The position numbers were made by a program, and so were the translations under genes. From assembly GCA_964633205.1 (NCBI GenBank), contig CAZWFN010000076.1, positions 1 to 27,880 of the forward strand: 27,880 nt of DNA. Reading direction: 5' to 3'. Position 1 is the stretch's first letter. Each line of letters starts with the position of its first letter. Shown piece after piece: positions 1 through 7,485 of the stretch. This DNA is from CAYVQE01 sp964633205 (GTDB lineage: Bacteria > Myxococcota > B64-G9). The notes under the pieces are model-generated. The model saw only the letters and a program-made list of their open reading frames with translations, ran no database searches and had not been told where the DNA came from.

Positions 1-210
1 TCGCATTTCAACGCGCTGGCCTGGGGTATTTTCTTTGGTGCCAGGGGAAAATTCGCTCTTCAGCGGCTGCGAACGACCGCCGTTTTGGGGTATCCGGATT
101 TCCCTCCCTGCACGGCAGCTAGACGTAGCGCTGTTTTGCTGACAGCGCGGATGCCTGGGATCCTGCCTTCCCGTGTTTTTTGCGGTGCGAGGTGTTAGAA
201 TCGCGCCGAG
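1..210. other. Left-edge intergenic region, no assignable gene
   Basis: No confident gene is seen. The + frame from base 1 is open to a TAG at 196-198, but the peptide is arginine-rich and matches nothing I recognise, so I do not call it a gene tail. A small inverted repeat (GCGCTG 128-133 with CAGCGC 143-148, 9-nt loop) is present. A -10-like TAGAAT lies at 196-201, just before the first operon gene. No cobalamin riboswitch core is recognisable. Confidence 0.5.
196..201 (+). promoter_or_regulatory. Possible -10 element (TAGAAT) of the corrinoid operon
   Basis: TAGAAT matches the TATAAT consensus in 4 of 6 bases and ends 9 nt before the ATG at 211. Transcription would then begin almost at the start codon. 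No Shine-Dalgarno sequence is visible in that gap, so a leaderless message is possible. No convincing -35 hexamer is seen at 16-18 nt spacing, so confidence is low. Confidence 0.3.
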
Positions 211-918
211 ATGGCCTTGAGCGACGAAAGCCAGCCTGCCACCGCGGTCGAAACCATCCCCCGATCCGCATTGTTTCCGATCGAACCGGCTGCGCTCGCA
301 AGCGCCATGGGCGGGCAGGGCGCTTCATTGCCGCCGCGCCTGCAGCGGCGGGCCGAGCAGGCGGCGGCCGTGGTGGAACGGGCCAGCAGGCCGCGGCTCT
401 GTCGGCGCCGCCTGTCTCTGAGCCGTGGCCAGGGGGTTTTTCTCCTGGATGGGCGAGGACCGTTCAAAAGCGCCAACCTGGACCGCATGCTGGCGGTCTG
501 CAGCCACGTCTACGCCTTCCTGGTCACTCTGGGCCCCGAGCTGGATAGCCGCCTGCAGGCTGCCCAGGGGGCCGGTGTGGCCGAGGCCTACGTGCTGGAC
601 GCGATCGCCGCGCAGCTGACCGAGGCCGCAGCGGCTTACGCCGAAGAGCGGATCCGGCAACAGCTGGCCCCGGGCGAGGAGGCGACCATGCGCATCAGCC
701 CGGGCTACTGCGATTGGCCCGTCAGCCAGCAGGCCCTGTTGTTCTCGCTGCTCGATGGAGCGGCCGTCGGGGTCTCGTTGACCGAGGGGGGCATGATGCA
801 GCCGCGCAAGAGCATCTCCAGCATCCTGGGGGTCGGGCCCCGCGAGCGCGTGCTGCCGGTGCGCAATGCCTGCCTGTTGTGTGGGCAGCGGGATTGCCCC
901 TACCGGAGGGAGGCGTGA
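211..918 (+). CDS. Vitamin-B12-dependent methionine synthase activation-domain-like protein
   Basis: A 235-residue protein resembling the stand-alone form of the MetH activation domain (Met_synt_B12), which in MetH binds S-adenosylmethionine during reductive remethylation of cob(II)alamin. The family signature is visible near residues 155-210: RISPGYCDWP, a following LLFSLL stretch and MMQPRKSISSILG. The C-terminus carries a cysteine cluster, C221-x2-C224-x4-C229, which could bind an Fe-S cluster or zinc. Such short proteins are known beside corrinoid methyltransferase genes, and the next gene overlaps this one by one base (TGATG). The role is inferred to be maintenance or reactivation of the corrinoid protein encoded downstream. 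No Shine-Dalgarno sequence precedes the ATG. Family is fairly sure; biochemical role is not. Confidence 0.82.
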   Translation: MALSDESQPATAVETIPRSALFPIEPAALASAMGGQGASLPPRLQRRAEQAAAVVERASRPRLCRRRLSLSRGQGVFLLDGRGPFKSANLDRMLAVCSHVYAFLVTLGPELDSRLQAAQGAGVAEAYVLDAIAAQLTEAAAAYAEERIRQQLAPGEEATMRISPGYCDWPVSQQALLFSLLDGAAVGVSLTEGGMMQPRKSISSILGVGPRERVLPVRNACLLCGQRDCPYRREA

Positions 919-1946
919 TGAAGGCACTGCAGATTGCGGAACGCGGCAAGCCTCTGGCGCAGAGGCAAATCGACCAGCCGGATCCCGCTCCGGGCGAGGT
1001 CCTGGTCAAGGTGGCCGCCGCCGGCATCTGCCGCTCCGACGTGCACTACCGCTCGGGTACCGCCCCGACCGGACCGCTGCCGCTGACGCCCGGCCACGAG
1101 ATCGCCGGGGTGATCGAAGCCGTCGGCCCACAGGTCGCCGAGCGCAGGCTGGGCCAACGGGTCTGTCTGCACTACCTGGTGACCTGCGGCCATTGCCACT
1201 ACTGCGCGCTGGGCAGCGAGCAGTTCTGCACCAGCGGCGCCATGCTCGGCAAACACATCGACGGCGGCTACGCCGAGTACATCGCTGTGCCCGAGAAGAA
1301 TGCGGTGTTGCTGCCGGATGAGATTTCGTTCGAGCAGGGCGCCATCATCGGCTGCTCGGCGGTCACCTGCCTGCACGCCATCCGCAAGAGCCGTCTGACG
1401 GCGGGCGAGAGCGTGGCCGTGATCGGCGTGGGTGGCCTGGGCCTGTCGGCCGTGCAGTTGGCCCGGGCCTTCGGCGCCTTCGAGGTCTACGCGGTGGACA
1501 TCTCGAGCAGCAAGCTGAAGCTGGCCGCCGAACTGGGCGCGGTGCCCGTCGACGCCGGCGCCGGCGACCCGGTCGCGGCCATCATGCAGCACACCGGTGG
1601 CCGCGGCGTGGATGTGGCACTGGAGCTGATCGGCCTGCCGGCCACCCTGCGCCAGGCGATCAAGAGCCTGGCCGTGTTCGGCCGGGCCATGGTGGTCGGC
1701 ATCACCGATCAGGCGGTGGAGGTGCTGCCCTACTCGGACCTGTTGATGAAGGAGGCCGAGCTGATGGGCGCCGCCGATCATCTCCTGACCGAGATGCCCC
1801 TGTTGCTCGAGATGGTCCGCCGCGGGGTGCTGCAGCTCGGCGACGTGGTGGCCAAACGCCTGCCGCTCGAGGCCGATGCCGTCAACGCCGAGCTCGATGC
1901 CATCGAGCGCTTCGCCAGCGAAGGCCGGGCGGTGATCATCCCCTGA
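918..1946 (+). CDS. Zinc-dependent MDR alcohol dehydrogenase family protein
   Basis: A 342-residue medium-chain dehydrogenase/reductase. Catalytic zinc ligands are visible as C38 (GICRSDVH) and H60-E61 (GHE). The structural zinc site is C90-x2-C93-x2-C96-x7-C104. The Rossmann glycine motif is GVGGLGLSAVQLA. The length is normal for NAD(P)-dependent alcohol or polyol dehydrogenases. I chose the ATG at 918 because it overlaps the stop of the preceding gene and begins the typical MKAL N-terminus; a longer open frame from 714 is antecedent shadow. The substrate cannot be read from the sequence. Its place in a corrinoid methyl-transfer operon suggests it oxidises an alcohol or aldehyde derived from, or leading to, the methylated substrate. 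Confidence 0.9.
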   Translation: MKALQIAERGKPLAQRQIDQPDPAPGEVLVKVAAAGICRSDVHYRSGTAPTGPLPLTPGHEIAGVIEAVGPQVAERRLGQRVCLHYLVTCGHCHYCALGSEQFCTSGAMLGKHIDGGYAEYIAVPEKNAVLLPDEISFEQGAIIGCSAVTCLHAIRKSRLTAGESVAVIGVGGLGLSAVQLARAFGAFEVYAVDISSSKLKLAAELGAVPVDAGAGDPVAAIMQHTGGRGVDVALELIGLPATLRQAIKSLAVFGRAMVVGITDQAVEVLPYSDLLMKEAELMGAADHLLTEMPLLLEMVRRGVLQLGDVVAKRLPLEADAVNAELDAIERFASEGRAVIIP

Positions 1947-1970
1947 GCGCATGGCGAGCGAGGACGCACC

Positions 1971-2771
1971 ATGATCCTGATCGGAGAGCTGCTCAATACC
2001 TCACGCCGGTCCATCGCCGCCGCGGTCGAGCGGCGCGATGCCGACACCGTCGCCGCCATCGCCCGGCGCCAGGCCGACGCCGGTGCCGACTACATCGATG
2101 TCAACGCCGGCACCTTCGCCGCCCGCGAGAGCGAATGCCTGTGCTGGCTGGTCGAGACGGTGCAGGCGGCGGTCGATCGGCCGCTGTGCATCGACAGCCC
2201 CAGCCCCGATGCCATGCGCGCGGCGCTCGAACGCCACCGCGGCACGGCGCTGGTCAACTCGATTTCATTGGAACCCGAGCGGTGGCGCGGCATGCTCGAG
2301 GTGGTCACGGCCCGGCCCTGCCGGGTGATCGCCCTGTGCATGTCCTCGGCCGCCATGCCGGCCGGGGTCGATGAGCGGCTCGCCGCCGGCACGACCATCG
2401 TCGGCGAGCTCGAGCGCGCCGGGGTGGCGCGCGAGCGGATCCTGCTCGATCCGCTGCTGCAGCCGGTGTCGATCGACGTGCGCCAGGGTAGGGGGTTTCT
2501 CGAAGCGCTGCGACGGCTGAAGGTCGCCCTGCCCGAGGTGGAGACCGTCTGCGGCCTATCGAACGTGTCCTTCGGCCTGCCGCGGCGCTCGCTGGTCAAC
2601 CGGACCTTTCTGTCGCTGGCCCTGCAGTCCGGCCTGGATGCCGCCATCTGTGACCCGACCGATCGGCGGCTGCTGGCCGCCTTGCGGGCGGCCGAGATGC
2701 TGCTGGGTCGGGACGAGTACTGTGAAGCCTTCATCGACGCCCACCAGTCCGGTGCGCTTGCCGAGGATTGA
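1971..2771 (+). CDS. Methyltetrahydrofolate:corrinoid methyltransferase (pterin-binding, MtgA/AcsE-like)
   Basis: A 266-residue DHPS-like TIM-barrel protein. It moves a methyl group between tetrahydrofolate N5 and the cobalt of a corrinoid protein. Family signatures include the N-terminal IGELLNTSR, DYIDVNAG (the pterin-contacting Asp/Asn strand), PLCIDSPSPDAM, LVNSISLE and the GLSNVSFGLP loop. Length is close to AcsE and MtgA (about 260-275). The corrinoid protein and MttB-like enzyme lie immediately downstream, so in the demethylation direction this enzyme would load methyl groups onto tetrahydrofolate. It is separated by 24 nt from the preceding gene, consistent with one operon. Family assignment is strong; direction in vivo is inferred. 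Confidence 0.92.
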   Translation: MILIGELLNTSRRSIAAAVERRDADTVAAIARRQADAGADYIDVNAGTFAARESECLCWLVETVQAAVDRPLCIDSPSPDAMRAALERHRGTALVNSISLEPERWRGMLEVVTARPCRVIALCMSSAAMPAGVDERLAAGTTIVGELERAGVARERILLDPLLQPVSIDVRQGRGFLEALRRLKVALPEVETVCGLSNVSFGLPRRSLVNRTFLSLALQSGLDAAICDPTDRRLLAALRAAEMLLGRDEYCEAFIDAHQSGALAED

Positions 2772-2814
2772 TCCGAACAGACCCGGCCGCGGAATCGGAG
2801 AACGGAGAGAGACG

Positions 2815-3468
2815 ATGGCGCCTGAAGCAGACGATCACAACCTGGAATCCCTCAACGCCGCCGTCATCGGGGCCAAGGCCGACGAGGCCCAGGCGCTGAC
2901 CCGCCAGGCCATGGAGGCCGGCATCCCCGTCCAGCGCATTCTGGACGCGGGACTGATCGCGGCGCTGGACGAGGTGGGCGAACGCTACGCCAAGGGGCTG
3001 CTGTTCGTGCCGCAGATGCTGCGTTCGGCCAACACCATGCGCAAGTGCGTGGATTTGCTGAAACCCCATTTGGGCGGCCAGGAGTTCAAGCCCAAGGGCA
3101 AGATCGTGATCGGCACGGTCAAGGGCGACCTGCACGACATCGGCAAGAACCTGGTGGCCATGATGCTCGAAGGCGCCGGCTTCGAGATCGCCGACCTGGG
3201 TGTCGACGTGGCCCCGGAGCAGTTCGTCCAGGCGCTCAAGGTCGAAGGTGCCGACATCCTGGCCATGTCGGCCTTGCTGTCGACGACCATGCTGGCCATG
3301 CCCGAGACCATCGCGGCGCTGCGGGCCGACGAGGTGGGGGCGCGGGTCAAGGTGTTGGTCGGCGGTGCCCCGGTGACCGAGGCCTACGCCGAGGAGATCG
3401 GGGCCGATGCCTACGGGCCCGATGCGGCTTCGGCGGCCGGGTTGGCCAAGAAGCTGATCGGCGACTGA
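2815..3468 (+). CDS. Corrinoid (B12-binding) methyl carrier protein, MtgC/MttC-like
   Basis: A 217-residue two-domain corrinoid protein. The N-terminal helical cap domain (about residues 10-90) is followed by the Rossmann-like B12-binding domain. The cobalt-ligand motif reads GDLHDIGKN, making H107 the lower axial ligand, and is followed by the SALLSTTM and VGGAPVT stretches typical of the family. It shuttles the methyl group between the MttB-like enzyme and the methyltetrahydrofolate methyltransferase. The ATG at 2815 is chosen over an upstream frame because of the purine-rich ribosome site (GGAGAACGGAGAGA) just before it and the normal family length. The protein is predicted to be cytoplasmic. 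Confidence 0.95.
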   Translation: MAPEADDHNLESLNAAVIGAKADEAQALTRQAMEAGIPVQRILDAGLIAALDEVGERYAKGLLFVPQMLRSANTMRKCVDLLKPHLGGQEFKPKGKIVIGTVKGDLHDIGKNLVAMMLEGAGFEIADLGVDVAPEQFVQALKVEGADILAMSALLSTTMLAMPETIAALRADEVGARVKVLVGGAPVTEAYAEEIGADAYGPDAASAAGLAKKLIGD

Positions 3469-3495
3469 GACACGGTGCGGCGGAAGGACGAGCGG

Positions 3496-4911
3496 ATGGG
3501 CTTTCTTGCCACGGCGGACATCGACGCCATCGATCGAAGCGCGCGCGGGGTGCTGGGGCAGGTGGGGGTCCGGATCGACGACCCCGCGACCTTGGATGCG
3601 TTGGGGCAGGCCGGCGCGGCCATCGACCGCCAGACCGGCCGGGCCCGCCTGGGCCGGCCTTGGCTGGACGACCGGCTGGGCACGGCCCCGGAACGCTTCG
3701 TACTGCACGGTCGCGATCGGACCCACGATCTACAGCTCGGCCAGGGCCGGGTGCACTTCGGCAACGGCGGCCGGGTATTCCGGGTGCGCGACATCGACAG
3801 CGGCGAGTTCCGTCCGACCGGAATGCGCGATGTGGCGGCCATCGCCACCCTGGTCGAGCACCTGGAGCAGATCGATTTTTTCATCATCCCCTGCCAGGCC
3901 GAAGACCTGGCGGCGGCGCAGTACCACGCCAACGAGTTCTGGCTGGCCTGCAACCACACCGCCAAGCACGTGATGGGCGGCTGCGGTGATCTGCGCGGTG
4001 TCGAGCAGATCTGGCGGCTGGGAGGCCTGTTGGCCGGCTCCACGGAGGCCTTCGCCGCGGCGCCCTTTCTGTCGGTGATCACCAACACCGTCAGCCCGCT
4101 GATCTTCAACGCCGACGTGCTGCGCATCATGCGCTTCTGCTGCCAGATCGGTTTGCCGCTGACCTGTGCCCCGGCTCCGATCGCCGGGGCCACCGCCCCG
4201 GCCACGCTGGCCGGAGCCCTGACGCAGCAGCATGCCGAGTCGTTGGCCGCGGTGGCCATCGCCCAGGTGTTCCAGCCGGGCGCCCCCATCCTGTACGGCG
4301 CCGTGCTGTCGAGCATGGACCTGCGGCACATGGATTTCTGCCTGGGTGCGGCCGAGATGGCCATCATGAACGCGGCCGCGGTGCAGTTGGCCAAATGCAG
4401 CCGCCTGCCGATCTACGCCAGCGCCGGGGTGAGCGATGCCAAGACCCCGGACGTGCAGGCCGGCATGGAAAAGGCCCTGTCGCAGCTGTTGGTGGCGCAG
4501 GCCGGCGGCGACGCCATCCACCTGGCGGCCGGCATGCTGGATTCCGGCAACAGCGTGGCCTACGAGCAGTACCTGATCGACGACGAGCTGATCGGCATGG
4601 TGCGGCGCTGTCTGGCCGGCGTGCGGGTCGACGAGCAGACGCTGGCGCAGGAGGTGATCGCCCGGGTCGGCCCGGGCGGCAACTACGTCACCGAGGACCA
4701 CACGGTGGAGCACATGTTCGATGAGTTCTTCTTCCCCCGGCTGGCGGTGCGCAGCAACCTCGATGTCTGGAGCGCGGGCGGCCGGCAGGGGATGGGGGAC
4801 CGGGCCCGGCAGCTGGCCCGTGAGCTGCTCGCGCAGCACGCGTCCACGCTGCTGGCGGCCGAGCGACGCGCCGCGGTGGAGGCGGCTTTTCCGGGGATCG
4901 TCACCCTGTGA
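3496..4911 (+). CDS. MttB-superfamily (trimethylamine methyltransferase-like) substrate:corrinoid methyltransferase, non-pyrrolysine
   Basis: A 471-residue TIM-barrel methyltransferase of the MttB/MtgB superfamily, expected to transfer a methyl group from a substrate amine to the corrinoid protein encoded just upstream. Family signatures include NHTAKHVMGG, SVITNTVSPL and SDAKTPDVQAG. The frame contains no internal TAG, so it is not a pyrrolysine-containing MttB. Characterised non-pyrrolysine relatives act on quaternary amines such as glycine betaine, proline betaine or carnitine, but the substrate here cannot be told. The ATG at 3496 is preferred over a GTG at 3475 because GGAAGGA sits about 7 nt upstream. 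The 27-nt gap to the corrinoid gene supports co-translation as a cognate pair. Confidence 0.93.
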   Translation: MGFLATADIDAIDRSARGVLGQVGVRIDDPATLDALGQAGAAIDRQTGRARLGRPWLDDRLGTAPERFVLHGRDRTHDLQLGQGRVHFGNGGRVFRVRDIDSGEFRPTGMRDVAAIATLVEHLEQIDFFIIPCQAEDLAAAQYHANEFWLACNHTAKHVMGGCGDLRGVEQIWRLGGLLAGSTEAFAAAPFLSVITNTVSPLIFNADVLRIMRFCCQIGLPLTCAPAPIAGATAPATLAGALTQQHAESLAAVAIAQVFQPGAPILYGAVLSSMDLRHMDFCLGAAEMAIMNAAAVQLAKCSRLPIYASAGVSDAKTPDVQAGMEKALSQLLVAQAGGDAIHLAAGMLDSGNSVAYEQYLIDDELIGMVRRCLAGVRVDEQTLAQEVIARVGPGGNYVTEDHTVEHMFDEFFFPRLAVRSNLDVWSAGGRQGMGDRARQLARELLAQHASTLLAAERRAAVEAAFPGIVTL

Positions 4912-4936
4912 CGACCCGGCGAGGGGTGCGCGAGCC

Positions 4937-5548
4937 ATGGCGGAAGAACCCGAGCAGCCGGAGTGCCGGCGCTTGATCGCCTGCGGGGTGTTCGTCCCGG
5001 CCCTCGAGAACCTGGGTCTCGTCCGGCGTTGGCCCGGGCTGGAGCTGAAGGTGATGCCGGCCAGCCTGCACCTGCAGCCGACCCGCCTCTACCAGCTGCT
5101 GATCCACGACCTGGGGCGCGGTGACAGACCGCGACCCCGAACCGGTCTGCTCTACGGCCACTGCTTCCCCGGCATCGATGGCTTCTGCCGCAAGCAGGAC
5201 ATACGGCGGGCCGCCGGAGCCCACTGCTACGAGATGCTGCTCGGGCCACGGCGCTTCGCCCGGCTGATGGACGAGACCGCCGGGACCTTCTTCGCCGAAC
5301 GGTCGTTGCTGCAGAACTTCGAGCAGCACTGCGTCGAACCGCTGGAGCTCGACGACGCCGAAGTGCGCGCGGCTACCTTCGCCCACTACCGGCGTCTGAT
5401 CTATATCCGCCAGCCGGGCGACCCCGACCTCGGTCCCCGGGCCGCCGCGGTCGCCGATTTCCTGGGCTTGCGGCTCGGGGTGCTGGATGCGGATTGTGGC
5501 TACTTCGAGCGCCTGGTCGTCGACCTGGTGCGGGGAGGCGGAGGCTGA
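4937..5548 (+). CDS. DUF1638 domain protein
   Basis: A 203-residue protein matching my recollection of DUF1638, a family of unknown function repeatedly found beside corrinoid methyltransferases. Conserved-looking features are YGHCFPGIDG, the CYEMLLG stretch, the aromatic/acidic middle (FFAERSLLQNFEQH) and the C-terminal IRQPGDPDL with DADCGYFERLV. Several cysteines and histidines (for example LYGHC and GAHCYE) could bind a metal or corrinoid, but this is speculation. It begins at an ATG 25 nt after the MttB-like gene and its stop overlaps the start of the RACo-like gene (TGATG), so it is translationally coupled into the operon. No signal peptide or membrane segment is visible. Confidence 0.8.
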   Translation: MAEEPEQPECRRLIACGVFVPALENLGLVRRWPGLELKVMPASLHLQPTRLYQLLIHDLGRGDRPRPRTGLLYGHCFPGIDGFCRKQDIRRAAGAHCYEMLLGPRRFARLMDETAGTFFAERSLLQNFEQHCVEPLELDDAEVRAATFAHYRRLIYIRQPGDPDLGPRAAAVADFLGLRLGVLDADCGYFERLVVDLVRGGGG

Positions 5549-7485
5549 TGGCCCGACCCGAACGAACGACCGCATTGGGGTTGCCGCGCGGTGCGTCCGG
5601 GCCGCCGGCCGCGCGCCGGTCCCGCGATCGAACGGTGCTGGTCAATGTGCTGCCGGCCGACATCTGGCTCGAGGCCCGGCGCGGCGACAACCTGCTCGAC
5701 GTGTTGAAGAAGGGCGAGGTGGACATCGATGCCGAGTGCGGTGGTTTGGGCCAGTGCGGCAAATGCAAGGTGCGCATTCTGAGCTCCATCGAGCTGCCGC
5801 CGAAGCAGTCGCGCGAGCACCTGAGCCGGGAGGAGATCGGCCAGGGCATTCGGCTGGCCTGCCACACCGTGTTGCAGGACGATCTGATCGTCTGGACCGG
5901 CGATCGTGAGCCCGAGCAGGAGTACGTCCAGATCCTGCAGACCGGCGCCCGGCCGCTGTTCCAGCTCGAGCCGTTGGTCGATCGCAAGCTGATCAACCTG
6001 CGGGTCGACTCGGCCGGCGGCGAGCTGTCCTACATGGAGCAGGTGCGCCTGGCCATGGGTCCGGTCGGCCGCCGGCTCGAGCCGTCGCTGTGGTGCCTGC
6101 GCTCGATCGTCGGGCGCATGCAGCAGGCGGAGTTCCGCGGCGCGGCGGTCTATCACGCGGATCGGCTGATCGCCTGGCAGGCCTGGGAGGACCTGGAGCG
6201 CTACTACGGGCTGACCCTGGATCTGGGCACCAGCACCCTGGTGGGCAAGCTGGTCAACCTGCTCGACGGCACCGTGGTGGCCGCCATCTCGCGGCTGAAC
6301 GGCCAGATCAAGTACGGGGCGGACGTGATCAGCCGGCTGAAGTACATCAAGGAGAACCCGGACGGCCTGGAGCGGCTGCACACCATCATGCTGCGCGACA
6401 TCAACCGCATCGTTCAGCGCCTGCTGGAGGTCGAGCAGATCGACGCCGGGGATGTGTACGCCGCCGTGGTGGCCGGCAACACCACCATGCAGCACATCTT
6501 TCTGCGGGTGGACCCCAGCAGCATCGCCGAGGTGCCCTTCGTGCCGGTGGTCAAGGAGGGGGTCACCGCCCGGGCGTCCGAGCTGGATCTGGGGGTGCAT
6601 CCGGAGGCGCCGTGCCACGTGGTACCGTCGCGCAGCGGATACATCGGCGGCGACCTGATCGGCGTCATCCTGGCCTCCGGCGCAGCGGAGCAGAACGAGG
6701 AGCTGGTGCTGGGGCTCGATCTGGGCACCAACGGCGAGATCTTTCTGGGCAACGCCGATCGCATCCTGACCTGCTCGGCCGCCGCCGGGCCGGCCTTCGA
6801 GGGCGCCAACATCTCGCATGGCATGATCGCGCGCGGGGGCGCCATCGAGGCGGTGCTGAGCAGCGAGCACAAGAGCACCTTCGTCTACCGCATCGTCGGC
6901 AACATCGAGCCGCGCGGCCTGTGCGGCAGCGGGCTGGTGGATCTGGTCGCTTTGCTGTTGCACTGCGGCATCATCGACGCCGAGGGACTGATTGGCCATG
7001 TCGCCGACGAAGGGCTGGCCGACCTGGACGCCCGGGTGGTCGAGCGCGCCGGCGCCCACGCCTTTCTGGTGGCCCCGCCGGAAGAGGCCCACGCCGGCCG
7101 GGCCATCTTCTTGACCCAGCGCGACGTGCGCGAGCTGCAGCTGGCCAAAGCGGCCATCGCCGCCGGGGTGGAGTCGCTGATGGAGGAGCTGGGCGTCGGT
7201 CCCGGCGACATCGACAAGGTCCTGCTGACCGGGGCCTTCGGCAACTACATCAACGCTTACAGCGCGCTGCGGATCGGGCTGCTGCCGGCGTTCGACCCGG
7301 GCATCATCACCACCCTGGGCAACGCGGCCAGCACCGGGGCCAACATGATGCTGCTGTCCAAGATGCACTGGCGGCGGGCCAATGAGCTGAGCGAGCGGAT
7401 CGAGTTCATCGCGCTCAACGCGCGCCCGAACTTCATGCAACGCTTCGTCGAGCAGATGGACTTTCCGGAGGTCAACCTGTGGTGA
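5548..7485 (+). CDS. Reductive activator of corrinoid proteins (RACo/RamA-like, 2Fe-2S + ASKHA)
   Basis: A 645-residue ATP-dependent activator that reduces inactive cob(II)alamin on corrinoid proteins to cob(I). A plant-type [2Fe-2S] ferredoxin domain (about residues 29-120) has C64-x5-C70-x2-C73-x31-C105. A linker region follows, then an ASKHA-fold DUF4445 domain from about residue 215. Its first phosphate loop reads LDLGTSTLVGKL and its second GLDLGTNGEIFLGN, with AGNTTMQH, GLCGSGLVDL and TGAFGNYIN also conserved. The first 28 residues are an Arg/Pro-rich extension not expected in the family. The start at 5548 overlaps the DUF1638 stop. The cognate corrinoid protein is encoded at 2815-3468. 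Assignment is strong. Confidence 0.94.
   Translation: MARPERTTALGLPRGASGPPAARRSRDRTVLVNVLPADIWLEARRGDNLLDVLKKGEVDIDAECGGLGQCGKCKVRILSSIELPPKQSREHLSREEIGQGIRLACHTVLQDDLIVWTGDREPEQEYVQILQTGARPLFQLEPLVDRKLINLRVDSAGGELSYMEQVRLAMGPVGRRLEPSLWCLRSIVGRMQQAEFRGAAVYHADRLIAWQAWEDLERYYGLTLDLGTSTLVGKLVNLLDGTVVAAISRLNGQIKYGADVISRLKYIKENPDGLERLHTIMLRDINRIVQRLLEVEQIDAGDVYAAVVAGNTTMQHIFLRVDPSSIAEVPFVPVVKEGVTARASELDLGVHPEAPCHVVPSRSGYIGGDLIGVILASGAAEQNEELVLGLDLGTNGEIFLGNADRILTCSAAAGPAFEGANISHGMIARGGAIEAVLSSEHKSTFVYRIVGNIEPRGLCGSGLVDLVALLLHCGIIDAEGLIGHVADEGLADLDARVVERAGAHAFLVAPPEEAHAGRAIFLTQRDVRELQLAKAAIAAGVESLMEELGVGPGDIDKVLLTGAFGNYINAYSALRIGLLPAFDPGIITTLGNAASTGANMMLLSKMHWRRANELSERIEFIALNARPNFMQRFVEQMDFPEVNLW

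Noticed and set aside
1..198. Open + frame from the window edge to a TAG at 196-198, possibly the tail of an upstream gene
   Set aside because: The peptide is rich in Arg and small residues, shows no recognisable motif, and runs directly into the presumed promoter region.
3496..4911. Possibility that the MttB-like gene uses pyrrolysine
   Set aside because: No in-frame TAG interrupts the gene, and no Pyl biosynthesis or tRNA-Pyl gene is in the window.
5500..7440. Long antisense open frame (646 codons) opposite the RACo-like gene
   Set aside because: It is a shadow typical of GC-rich third-position bias. Its translation is His/Gln/Asp-rich with no family motif, whereas the + strand has intact RACo domains.
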